A stretch of 64,000 bases of DNA, taken from the NCBI GenBank assembly GCA_037101405.1, contig AP017965.1, positions 1 to 64,000 on the forward strand, read 5' to 3'. Shown here in pieces: positions 54,308 to 63,569 of this stretch. The translations under genes were made by a program, and so were the position numbers. The notes beneath the pieces are model-generated. The model saw only the letters and a list, made by a program, of their open reading frames with translations. It had not been told where the DNA came from and did not search any database. The stretch's first letter is position 1. Every line of letters begins with the position of its first letter. This stretch comes from Candidatus Megaera polyxenophila. Lineage in GTDB: Bacteria; Pseudomonadota; Alphaproteobacteria; Rickettsiales; Rickettsiaceae.

Positions 54308-57103
54308 ATGCAATTTAATATTGATACAGTAGTCTTTATTGTGTTTTTAACCCTTAATCTTGTAGTAGGCCTTTACTATGGAAGAGGAGTAAAAAACATA
54401 AAGGATTACTCTTTAGGAAACAGAAATTTTTCTACTGGGGCTTTAGTTTCTACAATAGTTGCTACGTGGATTGGCGGGGATTATCTTTTTATAACGATAG
54501 CTGAGGTTTACACCACCGGATTACATTACACTATTGGTTGTTTGGGGATGGTAGTGTGCTTATTCCTAAATGCGTATGTTTTTGTTCCAAAAATGAGTGA
54601 ATTTCTAGGGAGCATTTCTGTAGCTTCAGCAATGGGAGATTTATATGGGAAACACGTAAGACTTATATCAGCTATAGGAGGAGCTATTGCTTCCGCAGGT
54701 TTCATAGCAGTACAGTTTAAAGTTTTCGGTTATATTTTAAATGATTTTTTAGGATTATCTGGAAACTATCCAATTTTTTTAGCTGCATCTGTAGTGATAT
54801 TATACTCTAGCGTTGGAGGAATTAGATCAGTTACTTTTACAGATGTGATACAATTCTTTACTTTTGGCGTATTAATACCTGTTTTGGGTATCGTTATATG
54901 GAACGACTTAAGCAGTCTTCCTACCTTTAATCTAGTAACTGCTGTTCAACACCCTCTATTTAATTATGAAGAGTTCTTAGGTCTTTCGAATCCTAAATTT
55001 TGGTCGGTATTATTATTGTTTCTGCTTTTTTCCATACCAGATTTGAACCCAACTATGTTCCAGAGAGTGGCCATAGGACGTAGTGTCTCTCAGGTTAAAA
55101 AAGCTTTTAGTATTTCAGCTATATTACTAATGTTAATTTTAATTGGAATGGCATGGATTGCATTTCTTCTATTCAATATCGACCCTAATCTTAATCCTAA
55201 AGACTTAGTACAATACATAACAAATAACTACGCTCATACAGGACTTAAAAGTTTTATAATGGTAGGTGTAGTAGCCATGTGTATGTCTACAGCTGATTCT
55301 AATATAAATGCTTCATCAGTTCTATTAACTCACGATTTTTGTTATCCACTAAATATAAAATTTAAAAGTGAATTAGTCTTGTCCAAAATTATTTCGGTAT
55401 TACTTGGGGTAATTTCCATATATTTAGCATTACTTGATTATGATTTGTTACCGCTGGTATTTATGACCCAAAGTTTCTATATCCCAATAATTGATGTACC
55501 TCTTATATTGGCTATCTTAGGTTTTCGTAGTACGACAAAATCAGTTTTAATAGGTATGGGAGCAGGCTTTGTAAGTGTTATAGTATGGCGAATATATTTT
55601 ATGGATACTACTGGGGTTGATAGTATTCTACCTGGAACAATTGTTAATTTAATATTCTTTATGGGAAGCCATTATCTATTAAAGCAAAATGGAGGATGGA
55701 TTAATAAAAAAAATAACCAATTGTCTTGTAGTAACGGAACTATAGCTAAACATAAATTTCATCAACTTATAAAAGCTATTACAGAATTTGATTTAATGGT
55801 TTTTTGTAAGAATAATTCACCTAAAAGGGATTTAACTTATACTAGTTTTGGTATCTTTTCTACCATTTCTACTATCTCTACTATGTACTCCATATCTAAC
55901 GTTATCGATGGCCAAAACAAAGATACAATATTACCATTTTATGAGATTATGCTTGTATTATCTGTGTGTTTTACGACTTATCCTATTTGGCCATCAACTA
56001 TAAAAAAAGATAATATTGCACAAATAGCTTGGAGTATAAGTATCTTTTTCCTATTGATTTTTTGTAGTAGCTTTTTTCTAATGTTAAGCAACTTTAGCCA
56101 TTTGCAGTTTGTAGTATTTATTGTCAACCTAATAGTAGCTGCAATATTAACTCGATGGAAATTATTACTTACTATGATGATAGTAGGTATTTATTCAAGT
56201 ATAAAAGCTTATCAATACTATACAGGTATAGATAATATTGTTATTAATATGGCTTCTACTTCACTTATTATCTATACCTTTTTACTAGCTGGTACTGCTA
56301 TTGTTATCTTTTTTAGACCAAAACAAGCTTATGAAGAAGAAATTGAACAAAAATCAAATTATTTAGAACATAAAGTAATAGACCAGAAGAAAGAACTAAC
56401 TAAGCTATACGAAATTAAAAATGAGCTTTTACGAAACCTGGAACATGAAACACGCACCCCAATTACCGGTATTACTAGTCTCGGACAGGTTTTATGGGCT
56501 AACTACGATAAATTTAATGAAGAACAAAGGCGTAATGCAACCAAAGATATTGCTGATAGTTCCGAAAGATTAACCAGTTTAGTAAATAATCTTATTGATT
56601 TATCAAAACTTAATAATATTAACTACCAGTTAAATAAGTCTCAAGTAAACTTATCTGATTTAGTTTATAAAAGGTTAGAACTATGTAAAAAACTGTATAT
56701 TCAGGATAAAGATCAAGAAGACTTATGGTTTAACTTACAAATAGATAATGAATTAACCGCTTTATGTGATCAGTACTACATTTCACGTACTATCGATAAT
56801 ATCATAGTAAATGCTATTCAATACTGTAAGCAGGGAACAATTACAATTGAGCTGAAACCGGAGCAAAACCACACTATTGTTTTTAGTGTAAAAGATGAAG
56901 GAATAGGCATTCCAAAAGATGAACTATTTGAAGTTTTTGAACCATTTACCGTTAGTTCAAATACTAAAACTCCTGCAGGTGGAAGAGGTATAGGGCTTGC
57001 CTTATCTAAAAAAGTTATTGAAGCACATAACGGTCAGATATGGGCTAAACAGAACCAAGACAAAGGAGTTACTGTTGCATTTACTTTGACAATTAATGAC
57101 TAA
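54308..57103 (+). CDS. Sodium:solute symporter-histidine kinase fusion sensor
   Basis: 931 residues. About 1-460 is an SSF symporter domain with some 12 helices (LVVGLYYGRGVKNIKDYSLG, ATWIGGDYLF, SVGGIRSVTFTDVIQFF). About 510-680 adds further helices, then comes a cytoplasmic kinase: coiled linker, H-box LEHETRTPITG with His713, N-box VNAIQYC, G1 DEGIGIP and G2 GGRGIGLALS. CbrA-like SSF-kinases sense or transport a solute and signal to a response regulator. No response regulator is adjacent. All kinase boxes look intact. Confidence 0.9.
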   Translation: MQFNIDTVVFIVFLTLNLVVGLYYGRGVKNIKDYSLGNRNFSTGALVSTIVATWIGGDYLFITIAEVYTTGLHYTIGCLGMVVCLFLNAYVFVPKMSEFLGSISVASAMGDLYGKHVRLISAIGGAIASAGFIAVQFKVFGYILNDFLGLSGNYPIFLAASVVILYSSVGGIRSVTFTDVIQFFTFGVLIPVLGIVIWNDLSSLPTFNLVTAVQHPLFNYEEFLGLSNPKFWSVLLLFLLFSIPDLNPTMFQRVAIGRSVSQVKKAFSISAILLMLILIGMAWIAFLLFNIDPNLNPKDLVQYITNNYAHTGLKSFIMVGVVAMCMSTADSNINASSVLLTHDFCYPLNIKFKSELVLSKIISVLLGVISIYLALLDYDLLPLVFMTQSFYIPIIDVPLILAILGFRSTTKSVLIGMGAGFVSVIVWRIYFMDTTGVDSILPGTIVNLIFFMGSHYLLKQNGGWINKKNNQLSCSNGTIAKHKFHQLIKAITEFDLMVFCKNNSPKRDLTYTSFGIFSTISTISTMYSISNVIDGQNKDTILPFYEIMLVLSVCFTTYPIWPSTIKKDNIAQIAWSISIFFLLIFCSSFFLMLSNFSHLQFVVFIVNLIVAAILTRWKLLLTMMIVGIYSSIKAYQYYTGIDNIVINMASTSLIIYTFLLAGTAIVIFFRPKQAYEEEIEQKSNYLEHKVIDQKKELTKLYEIKNELLRNLEHETRTPITGITSLGQVLWANYDKFNEEQRRNATKDIADSSERLTSLVNNLIDLSKLNNINYQLNKSQVNLSDLVYKRLELCKKLYIQDKDQEDLWFNLQIDNELTALCDQYYISRTIDNIIVNAIQYCKQGTITIELKPEQNHTIVFSVKDEGIGIPKDELFEVFEPFTVSSNTKTPAGGRGIGLALSKKVIEAHNGQIWAKQNQDKGVTVAFTLTIND

Positions 57104-57500
57104 TGACTAATGACTAACGAACATTAGGAATTACCTACTGTTAAAAAGCGTGCAAGAATGCCTCCACTTGAGGAAATGATTCTATAACAATCTGAACCCA
57201 CATTTTCTATATCAAAATCAGAACTTAGAATAAAAAATATTATAATACATCTGTAATACTTAAGAAATACAGATGTATTACTTAAGTATTACTAAATAAA
57301 ATATTATATTTCCCTACCTATAGTAATGATATCCTAGGAAAAGACTAGTGTTCATGTATGTTCTAATGCGAAACTGGCGTTAGTTAAGATATATAAAGCA
57401 ATGGGAAGAATGACCGGTGAAATAAGTAGGTTTTTCTTGAAAGAATTAAGATTATATTATATTATATCAGATAATGATAACAAGTATAATAGGTATTAAT
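57104..57500. other. Intergenic with interlocked inverted repeats
   Basis: About 400 bases, no gene. It holds the repeat cluster at 57244-57292 described separately and the vapBC promoter (TATATTATAT-rich sequence near 57455-57470). Confidence 0.5.
57244..57292. repeat. Interlocked inverted repeats (GTAATAC family), site 1
   Basis: AATACATCTGTA (57244-57255) pairs with TACAGATGTATT (57268-57279), and GTAATACTTAAG (57253-57264) pairs with CTTAAGTATTAC (57281-57292). The words recur around the parA operon downstream. Confidence 0.75.
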
Positions 57501-57728
57501 ATGAGAACTATTGTTGACATACCTGATTCACAAGTAAAAATTCTAGATCAGGTATCAAAAAAGAAAAATGTATCAAGAGCAAGTCTTATAAGGGAAGCTC
57601 TAACAAAATACATAAATAGCTACAGTAATAGTAAAAAAAGTTATGAATTAGCATTTGGGGTTTGGAAAAGGAAAAAATTGGACAGTTTGGACTATCAGCA
57701 AAAATTAAGGAATGAGTGGGACTCATGA
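57501..57728 (+). CDS. vapB: RHH (CopG-type) antitoxin
   Basis: 75 residues from the ATG at 57501. MRTIVDIPDSQVKILDQVSK then VSRASLIREALTKYI is a ribbon-helix-helix domain; the C-terminal tail (WKRKKLD...RNEWDS) would contact the toxin. Overlaps the toxin start by ATGA. Confidence 0.88.
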   Translation: MRTIVDIPDSQVKILDQVSKKKNVSRASLIREALTKYINSYSNSKKSYELAFGVWKRKKLDSLDYQQKLRNEWDS

Positions 57729-58084
57729 AAGCTGTATTTGATACTAATATATTGATAGATTATTTAATTGGTAATCTGTTAGCCAAAAAAGAAATCGAGC
57801 AGTATCATTCCCCTCAAATCAGTATAATTACAAAAATGGAAATACTAGTTGGGGTAACCGATAATGAAGAAATAATAAAGGAGTTTTTGAATGGTTTTAA
57901 TATAATTCCTCTTAATGACAAAATTGCTGAAATTGCAGTTAATATAAGAAAGGAAAATAAAATAAAAATCCCAGATGCTATAATCTGGGCTACTGCAAAA
58001 TACACAGATAGCTTATTAATAACTAGAAATACCAAAGATTTTCAAGGATTAGGAGCTGATATTAAGATCCCATATAATGTCTAA
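57725..58084 (+). CDS. vapC: VapC-type PIN-domain toxin
   Basis: 119 residues from the ATG at 57725. PIN acidic residues in AVFDTNILIDYL, ITKMEILVG, IPDAIIWATA and LLITRNTKDF. RNase toxin of the RHH-VapBC type, distinct from the AbrB-type pair at 48.6-49.2 kb. Confidence 0.9.
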   Translation: MKAVFDTNILIDYLIGNLLAKKEIEQYHSPQISIITKMEILVGVTDNEEIIKEFLNGFNIIPLNDKIAEIAVNIRKENKIKIPDAIIWATAKYTDSLLITRNTKDFQGLGADIKIPYNV

Positions 58085-58172
58085 GAAGGTTGTAAGATCA
58101 ACCTTTAACTAATGTAAAATATAAAAATTTTATATTTTTTTTGATAAGCCCTTGAATTATAAACATCAAAAA

Positions 58173-58228
58173 GTATTACTACAGTAGTATATTTGTACTA
58201 GTTAAGTAATACGTTCGTATTACTTAAC
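58173..58228. repeat. Palindromic repeats upstream of parA, site 2
   Basis: A near-perfect dyad GTATTACTACAGTAGTATAT, followed by a perfect 28-base inverted repeat at 58201-58228 (GTTAAGTAATACG-TT-CGTATTACTTAAC). It lies 137 bases upstream of parA. Candidate centromere (parS) or autoregulatory operator. Confidence 0.75.
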
Positions 58229-58364
58229 TAACTTATTTATTTTGTTTTTGATTTGTTTTTTATTTAAAATTAAAATAGTCTTTGCGTAAAAAAAAGTATT
58301 TAATATAATACATTAGCATTACCAAAGTAATACAAATGTAACACAAAAAAATCAAACGTAAATT

Positions 58365-59135
58365 ATGAGCTGTAAAATTCTTGCTATAATAAACCAAAAA
58401 GGCGGGGTAGGAAAATCAACAATTTCTGTAAACCTTGCTTATGGCCTTCATTTAAAAAAGAAAAAAGTTCTTCTTATTGACTTAGATCCCCAATGTCACT
58501 CAAGTTGTATTTATTGTCCTACAATACCCGCAGATAAAACTATCTCTGCCGCTTTTACAAATAAAAAACTTAACTTAAGAGACATAATGTTACCAGCAAT
58601 AGTTCAAGAACAAACTATTGATACACTAAATATTATACCTTCTAATATAAAACTAGCAACCGTGATAGAGCAAATCAGCGGAGCTCTTTATAGAGAAAAA
58701 ATTCTTAAAAATCATATTGACAGAATTATAAATGATTTTGATTATATAATTCTTGATTGCCCACCAACCCTAGGGATATTAGCTATTAATGCTATATATT
58801 GCGCTACTTCCATTATTGTTCCTACTAGTTTTGGTAAATATTCGCTAGACGGAATGGCTGACTTACTTGGGGCAATCAAAGAAATAAAAGAAGGTCAAAC
58901 ATATAATTTTTTTGTTTTAAAAAATTTATATGAACAAAGAAATACTCAAACAAACAGATACATCCATGAACAATTAAAATCGCTCAGTGACAACACATTT
59001 ACAACGACAATCAGGAAAAATGAAGCAATTAATCAGGCTCAGATAACAAGCTTACCTATACAAGTATTCAACCCTTCTTCAAAAGGTGCTCAAGACTTTA
59101 ACCTCCTTACAGAAGAGGTTATCCATTATGCTTAA
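58365..59135 (+). CDS. parA: ParA/Soj-family partition ATPase
   Basis: 256 residues, Soj-like. Walker [14 protein letters not shown] (11-23), DLDPQCHSS (A'), [14 protein letters not shown] (Walker B), [17 protein letters not shown]. Full length. The next gene overlaps its stop. Differs from the short ParA at 45.6 kb. Confidence 0.93.
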   Translation: MSCKILAIINQKGGVGKSTISVNLAYGLHLKKKKVLLIDLDPQCHSSCIYCPTIPADKTISAAFTNKKLNLRDIMLPAIVQEQTIDTLNIIPSNIKLATVIEQISGALYREKILKNHIDRIINDFDYIILDCPPTLGILAINAIYCATSIIVPTSFGKYSLDGMADLLGAIKEIKEGQTYNFFVLKNLYEQRNTQTNRYIHEQLKSLSDNTFTTTIRKNEAINQAQITSLPIQVFNPSSKGAQDFNLLTEEVIHYA

Positions 59136-59445
59136 TAAGAAATTAAATTCGCTATCAGAATCAAAACTTTCTAAGACACTTACACAAATTACAGAAGGTA
59201 GTAATATAGAAAAAACTGGTTTTATCAAATCGCCTAATAAATCTTCTTTGTTTAAAACTAAATCGTTTAGACTAAGAGAAGCTGATTTTATAAGTTTATC
59301 AACTATTACAACAAAAATTAATAATAGTGATGAAAGAATGAGTTATTCTGATTCTCAGGTTATAAGGGGTATAATAAATTATATCTCAGATAATATGGAC
59401 AATAACCTTAAAAAACTTTTGCCTTATATAAAAAGTTCCTCATAA
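59128..59445 (+). CDS. Putative ParB-like partner of ParA
   Basis: 105 residues from the ATG at 59128, overlapping the parA stop by 8 bases. Basic Ser/Lys-rich N-terminus, then [23 protein letters not shown], and [15 protein letters not shown], a possible RHH. No family clearly recognised. The call rests mainly on position. Confidence 0.6.
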   Translation: MLNKKLNSLSESKLSKTLTQITEGSNIEKTGFIKSPNKSSLFKTKSFRLREADFISLSTITTKINNSDERMSYSDSQVIRGIINYISDNMDNNLKKLLPYIKSSS

Positions 59446-59490
59446 AACAGCTTTTCTCTTTGGAATAAAAGGGTTTTTTTTAATCACTTA

Positions 59491-59522
59491 TGTATTACAG
59501 ATGTATTACTTACGTAATACAC
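59491..59522. repeat. GTAATAC-family repeats, site 3
   Basis: GTATTAC-AGAT-GTATTAC-TTAC-GTAATAC. It shares the exact 16-mer ACAGATGTATTACTTA (59496-59511) with site 1 (57269-57284). Lies just after the parA operon. Confidence 0.75.
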
Positions 59523-59710
59523 TTATATTTCTTTTTTTTAATATATATTACTTTAATAAAACAAAAATAATACAATTTAGATAAAAAAATAATATTTATT
59601 GTTGTTTTTAAATAATACGTATTGATTTCGTATTATATTTACTATATGTATTAAACAATACGGTGTTTTAGCGTACATATCAACGGTAAAGTATAAAGAG
59701 ATAGCAACTT

Positions 59711-59878
59711 ATGGCTAAAACAAACATCCCAGATGGAAAAACTAAAATATCAATTAACATCCCAGAAAGGTTATTGATTGAATTAGATACTTATAGAGAA
59801 GAAACAAAACAGGATCGCTCAAGTTGGATTACAAGTGCAATTATGGAAAAAATAGCAATGATAAAGAAAAACAAGTAA
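59711..59878 (+). CDS. Small CopG/RHH DNA-binding protein
   Basis: A 55-residue gene. It reads MAKTNIPDGKTKISINIPER, then LLIELDTYREETKQDRSSWI: strand (KISINIPE), helix (LLIELDTYREE), helix (DRSSWITSAIMEKIA), a minimal ribbon-helix-helix repressor. AAAGAGA lies upstream of the ATG. It precedes the second rep gene by 163 bases, a typical place for a CopG-type copy-number repressor, though that role is inference. Confidence 0.75.
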   Translation: MAKTNIPDGKTKISINIPERLLIELDTYREETKQDRSSWITSAIMEKIAMIKKNK

Positions 59879-60017
59879 AAATAATAAAAAAGGAGTTAAA
59901 CCTAGAAAAGCTTAACCCCATGTTTCCTATTATAAATTAAATAAGCCTGCAAGCATTATCTAATAATAGAAATAAGTACTATTCATAATAGGCATAATGA
60001 GATTAAAAGTCAAGGTT

Positions 60018-60039
60018 TTACTCCGTAAATAAGGAGTAA
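60018..60039 (+). promoter_or_regulatory. Hairpin that sequesters the rep ribosome-binding site
   Basis: TTACTCC (60018-60024), 8-base loop, GGAGTAA (60033-60039). The right arm contains the GGAG Shine-Dalgarno for the ATG at 60042. Folding would block translation. Possible post-transcriptional control of replication. Confidence 0.6.
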
Positions 60040-60041
60040 TT

Positions 60042-61553
60042 ATGGGACGTAAATCTACTTTCGCTACTAATGTTGCACACAAGCAATACAAAATTATTCA
60101 TCACCCTATATTAACTGGGAACATTACGCCTCATGATTGGTACAAGAAATTTACCAACAGTCGTGGCAGGCCTGATCTTTCCTTAATTTCTGTTCTTGCG
60201 GAAATTGTTTATTGGTATCGTCCCAAAAAGGTAAAAGATAACCAAACAGGTGATATTACTTATGTAAATAAGTTTCTTGGGGATGCCTGGCAAACTTCTT
60301 ATGAACATTTCGAGAAAAAATTCGGGTTTAATCGGGAAAAACTTCGGAGAATTTTTGTCAAACTAGAACAAATGGGTATTTGTACCAGAGAATTCCGCAA
60401 TGTTAAGTTAAGAGGCCAGACTTATAACAACAGGCTATTCATTCACTTAAGTCCTCAGTTTTTAAGTTCTTATGCAGATAATAAAAAATTTACCGAGCTA
60501 AAAACTATCAACAATCCCGTCAAACCTGATTTTTCTGTGCCTAAAAAAGAGGGGAGATCTCCTCATTTTAGAGGAGATCATATAATAGATGATCAGAATA
60601 AGAATAATATATTTAAAAATAGATCTATTGCAAGCGAATCTAATTTTTATAAAAATTCTTTTGGAGAAGAAAATCCGATAAAAAAGGTTATTCGGTTTAA
60701 TCGTAATGAAATTAAAGAATTAAAAGACTTTTACCCATTAAACAAAGATGATTGTTATAAATTACAATCATTATCAGGAAGAGAATTTTCATTAAATAGC
60801 ATGAATGAAATATTGCTTGATATGTCAAAACGCCTGACAGATCGCTTCTTCAAAAGTAGGAAGGCTTTCATGAACTATATGGCCAAAGCCCTGAATTACG
60901 AAAAGAGGGATGCGGTAAAAATCAATAATAATAGTTTTAAAATCAGAAATAACTTAAACCTTGAGGAAATAGAAAATAAAGAAAGGGAAAAATACTTAAG
61001 TAAAATAGAAGAAAGCTGCCAAACTTTGCCACAAGGGCTACTTAAGAAGAGGTTAGCATCCCGCCTTGCGCCTAAAACAGCTTATGATTTGCTTCAGGCA
61101 TGTAAGGCCGCAGATATTAGAGAAAGTACGTTTTACCTTTATTTATCAATTCATGTAGAAATAACTGCTGCGGAAAAAGGGCAAATTCTTCAAGAAATAC
61201 GATCCATTTATCGACAAGATCATATTACGGATGGCGAATCTGTTTATATTCATGAACTTCAGATAATTATGCCGGCAAAAGCGACTATAACGCCGATTGA
61301 TCAGAATAAAACAAAAAAATCACCATTACCGGTAGGAATGTGGGGTAGGGTGAGGGAAAAATTAATAGAGATTTATGGTGAAGCAACTGACCGTAATTGG
61401 TTTTCAAAGCTTACAACAAATATTAATGAAGAACGGAGAGAGATTAAACTCAAAGCTGCAACTAGTTTTTCTAAAGATTGGATAGAAACTAATTATTTCC
61501 ACGCTATAGAGAGGCTAGTCAATAAAGAGCAGTTTAAGGTTTATTTTTGCTAA
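60042..61553 (+). CDS. Second plasmid replication initiator (DnaA N-domain-like C-terminus)
   Basis: 503 residues with AAGGAG ahead of the ATG. Same architecture as the gene at 7616: N-terminal winged-helix region (SLISVLAEIVYWYRP, FEKKFGFNREKLRRIFVKLE), basic linker, FPL-like FYPLNKDD, SGREFSLNSMNEILLDM, AFMNYMAKAL, and C-terminal WGRVREKLIE, DRNWFSKLTTNINEERREI. The two are diverged paralogues, not recent copies. It probably sets an independent replicon. Confidence 0.85.
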   Translation: MGRKSTFATNVAHKQYKIIHHPILTGNITPHDWYKKFTNSRGRPDLSLISVLAEIVYWYRPKKVKDNQTGDITYVNKFLGDAWQTSYEHFEKKFGFNREKLRRIFVKLEQMGICTREFRNVKLRGQTYNNRLFIHLSPQFLSSYADNKKFTELKTINNPVKPDFSVPKKEGRSPHFRGDHIIDDQNKNNIFKNRSIASESNFYKNSFGEENPIKKVIRFNRNEIKELKDFYPLNKDDCYKLQSLSGREFSLNSMNEILLDMSKRLTDRFFKSRKAFMNYMAKALNYEKRDAVKINNNSFKIRNNLNLEEIENKEREKYLSKIEESCQTLPQGLLKKRLASRLAPKTAYDLLQACKAADIRESTFYLYLSIHVEITAAEKGQILQEIRSIYRQDHITDGESVYIHELQIIMPAKATITPIDQNKTKKSPLPVGMWGRVREKLIEIYGEATDRNWFSKLTTNINEERREIKLKAATSFSKDWIETNYFHAIERLVNKEQFKVYFC

Positions 61554-61711
61554 GTGTAGATTTTTTATGTTTAAAAAGCTTAAAGTGGAAAAGAGCAACA
61601 GATTAACCCATTGAAATTATAAGATCAATCAAGATTTTTGTTGAAGTTGTAATAAAAAAGTTTATTTATTATAAGTAAACCAATTGTAAAAAAAAATTCT
61701 TGTAAATTTCT

Positions 61712-62017
61712 ATGAAGGATAAAGAATTATTAATTGAAGCCATAAGTGCTTATGAAGCGTTTACTCCAAGCCATCGCAAAGTATTGAAAACTCTGTTACT
61801 AATTTCGGTTGATGATGTTGCAATTGTAAGTATTCTAAAATTGAGTAAGTTATCTAAAGTTTCAAGACCAGTTGTTTATAAAGCTTTAGAAACTTTTATA
61901 AAACACGAATTAATAGAAGAGGTAAAAGATTCAAGGAATGTTTTTAATACTTTTAAATTAAAAAGAAATAAATTTGAAGAAATACAAAAACATTACGAAG
62001 CCCAGAAAATAAATTAA
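61712..62017 (+). CDS. Winged-helix transcriptional regulator
   Basis: 101 residues. FTPSHRKVLKTLLLIS, then SKVSRPVVYKALETFIKHELIEEV is a TrmB/MarR-like winged helix with a wing strand (NTFKLKRNKFEE). Possibly controls the Rep gene or the genes behind it. Confidence 0.7.
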   Translation: MKDKELLIEAISAYEAFTPSHRKVLKTLLLISVDDVAIVSILKLSKLSKVSRPVVYKALETFIKHELIEEVKDSRNVFNTFKLKRNKFEEIQKHYEAQKIN

Positions 62018-62035
62018 AAATATCAATACAAAATA

Positions 62036-62064
62036 TTGACAGTTTTTAAATTCTCATATATACT
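62036..62064 (+). promoter_or_regulatory. Consensus sigma70 promoter
   Basis: TTGACA (62036-62041), exactly 17 bases, TATACT (62059-62064). The best-matching promoter I found in the window. Confidence 0.75.
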
Positions 62065-62079
62065 AATCTATAAGCAAGG

Positions 62080-62121
62080 CATAAAAAAACGCCTGAAGTT
62101 GGAGCTTCAAACGTTTTTATG
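62080..62121 (+). terminator. Leader hairpin with T-run (attenuator or terminator)
   Basis: CATAAAAAAACG, TGAAG-TTGGAG-CTTCA, CGTTTTTATG. It begins about 9-10 bases after the expected transcription start, so it would end the promoter's own transcript unless prevented. Confidence 0.6.
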
Positions 62122-62203
62122 TCTTGTGACTGAGAATACTTATACTTTGACACGTCTATATATTCTCAATAGTTCATTAACTCAACCTTTGCAGGAGAAT
62201 TAT

Positions 62204-62365
62204 ATGTATAGTAGCAACAATTCCGCCTTAAGTAAAGATACAATCTTTGGGGCAAAAAATTATACCAATATCAATTTCATATTAAATAATATCAAATCAT
62301 TCGAGAAAATAAGTATTACCAATATGTTATATCTTTATTTCTCTCTAAGAGAAGTGGAGGTATAA
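62204..62365 (+). CDS. Hypothetical small protein
   Basis: 53 residues from the ATG at 62204 with AGGAGA upstream. The open frame back to 62036 has no initiation signal and runs through the hairpin. No family recognised. Two bases separate it from the next gene. Confidence 0.55.
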   Translation: MYSSNNSALSKDTIFGAKNYTNINFILNNIKSFEKISITNMLYLYFSLREVEV

Positions 62366-62367
62366 AA

Positions 62368-62625
62368 ATGACTGCAATAAAAGACCGTTTTATTTCACGA
62401 GAAGAAATATCCAAACTTCTCTGGGGTATGAGTAATGATATTTCTACCCATAGTTTATCAATGTGGTTAAAATCAAAAACTGATAATGAATTTGTGGTAG
62501 TGCCAAGAGAATTTTGTGTTTTAGTAGTGTCATTTTTGGAACGACAAGTTCCACAGAAGGAACATTTACTGTTTAATTCACAAAACGTACTGGGGCAACT
62601 TGAAGAAATAAAACGCTATTTATAA
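62368..62625 (+). CDS. Hypothetical protein
   Basis: 85 residues with GGAGGT ahead of the ATG. Helical: RFISREEISKLLWGMSND, then WLKSKTDNEFVVVPREF and a C-terminal helix. A DNA-binding or regulator role is possible, but no domain is recognised. Same operon as the 53-residue gene. Confidence 0.6.
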   Translation: MTAIKDRFISREEISKLLWGMSNDISTHSLSMWLKSKTDNEFVVVPREFCVLVVSFLERQVPQKEHLLFNSQNVLGQLEEIKRYL

Positions 62626-62637
62626 TTGTAATATCCC

Positions 62638-62975
62638 AAAAAAAAATGATGAAATTAATAGTATGATCCTGATTTATCTATTTCTGCACTATCGGTTGAT
62701 TTCGTGAAGTAATATTTTCTTGGTCTTCCTTCCATGATTTTTATTTTGGGATATTTTTTTTGTAAAGTCGATCTCTTTGATCCGATTTCTCCAACTATTT
62801 GTTGAACAGGACTTGATCATTATCTAAGGGAATTGCCGTTGCTTTTGATTTTTGTTGTTTTTGCCAGCAGCGATCCGGATAATGTGCATATATCCATTCG
62901 GCTATTTCTCTAGCTATAAATTTCTGTTCAGGATTGTTCTATAAAAATTCAATAATGGTAATAATTGTTAAATTT
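62638..62975 (-). pseudogene. COG2958/HrgA-like HTH protein, broken
   Basis: In two frames: NNPEQKFIAREIAEWIYAHY and KATAIPLDNDQVLFN, then in another frame PVQQIVGEIGSKRSTLQKKY, IMEGRPRKYYFTKSTDSAEI. The order matches the N-terminal winged-helix of COG2958/HrgA-like proteins. A stop before NNPEQKF and a frameshift near 62800 inactivate it. Confidence 0.65.
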
Positions 62976-63569
62976 AGAGCAATACCAAATCTTCCATACT
63001 ACCTCAATTATTGTTCTTATTCCTTGTAGAAATGCTAAAAATAAGGGCAAAACGATAGTAGAGAGTTGGTTATGATGTTATTTGCTGGTATAATAAAACA
63101 GTTTATTGAAAGTGTAGATAAAGCATTGGTCGGGTTTAAATAACCAATCCTGCTATAAAGATAGATAAATGAGGCATCTGTGTCTCCTCCAAGGTAAATA
63201 AATCCTTGAAGAAGTAACGTTTTAATATCTTAAAAAAGTTAAAGATTTACGATCCCTTGTTGAGGGAATTGGAAAAGTGATAAATTTTGAGACGTTAATT
63301 GTTAAGATTTGATAATATCAAATAAATAATGACGACAAAAAACCAAATAAAAGTGAGAATGTAAAATATTTAATATGTTTGCAGTTTTTACTATACAACC
63401 ATTGGAATATACCGCTTAAAATTTGGGTAAAGGAGTGGTATTTTATATAAATTGTACAGATTCATTCAACAACGGGTTAAAATGGGTAATTTTAACATTC
63501 GTCGTAGCCAATTATAATGTTCGTTAGTCACTTATTCTTAATTATTGCTTGCTTTTTTGGATAAGTTGA
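62976..63569. other. Non-coding, nothing recognised
   Basis: About 590 bases without a credible ORF. A short hairpin (GTTAAAATGGGTAATTTTAAC) lies near 63476-63496. Confidence 0.4.
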
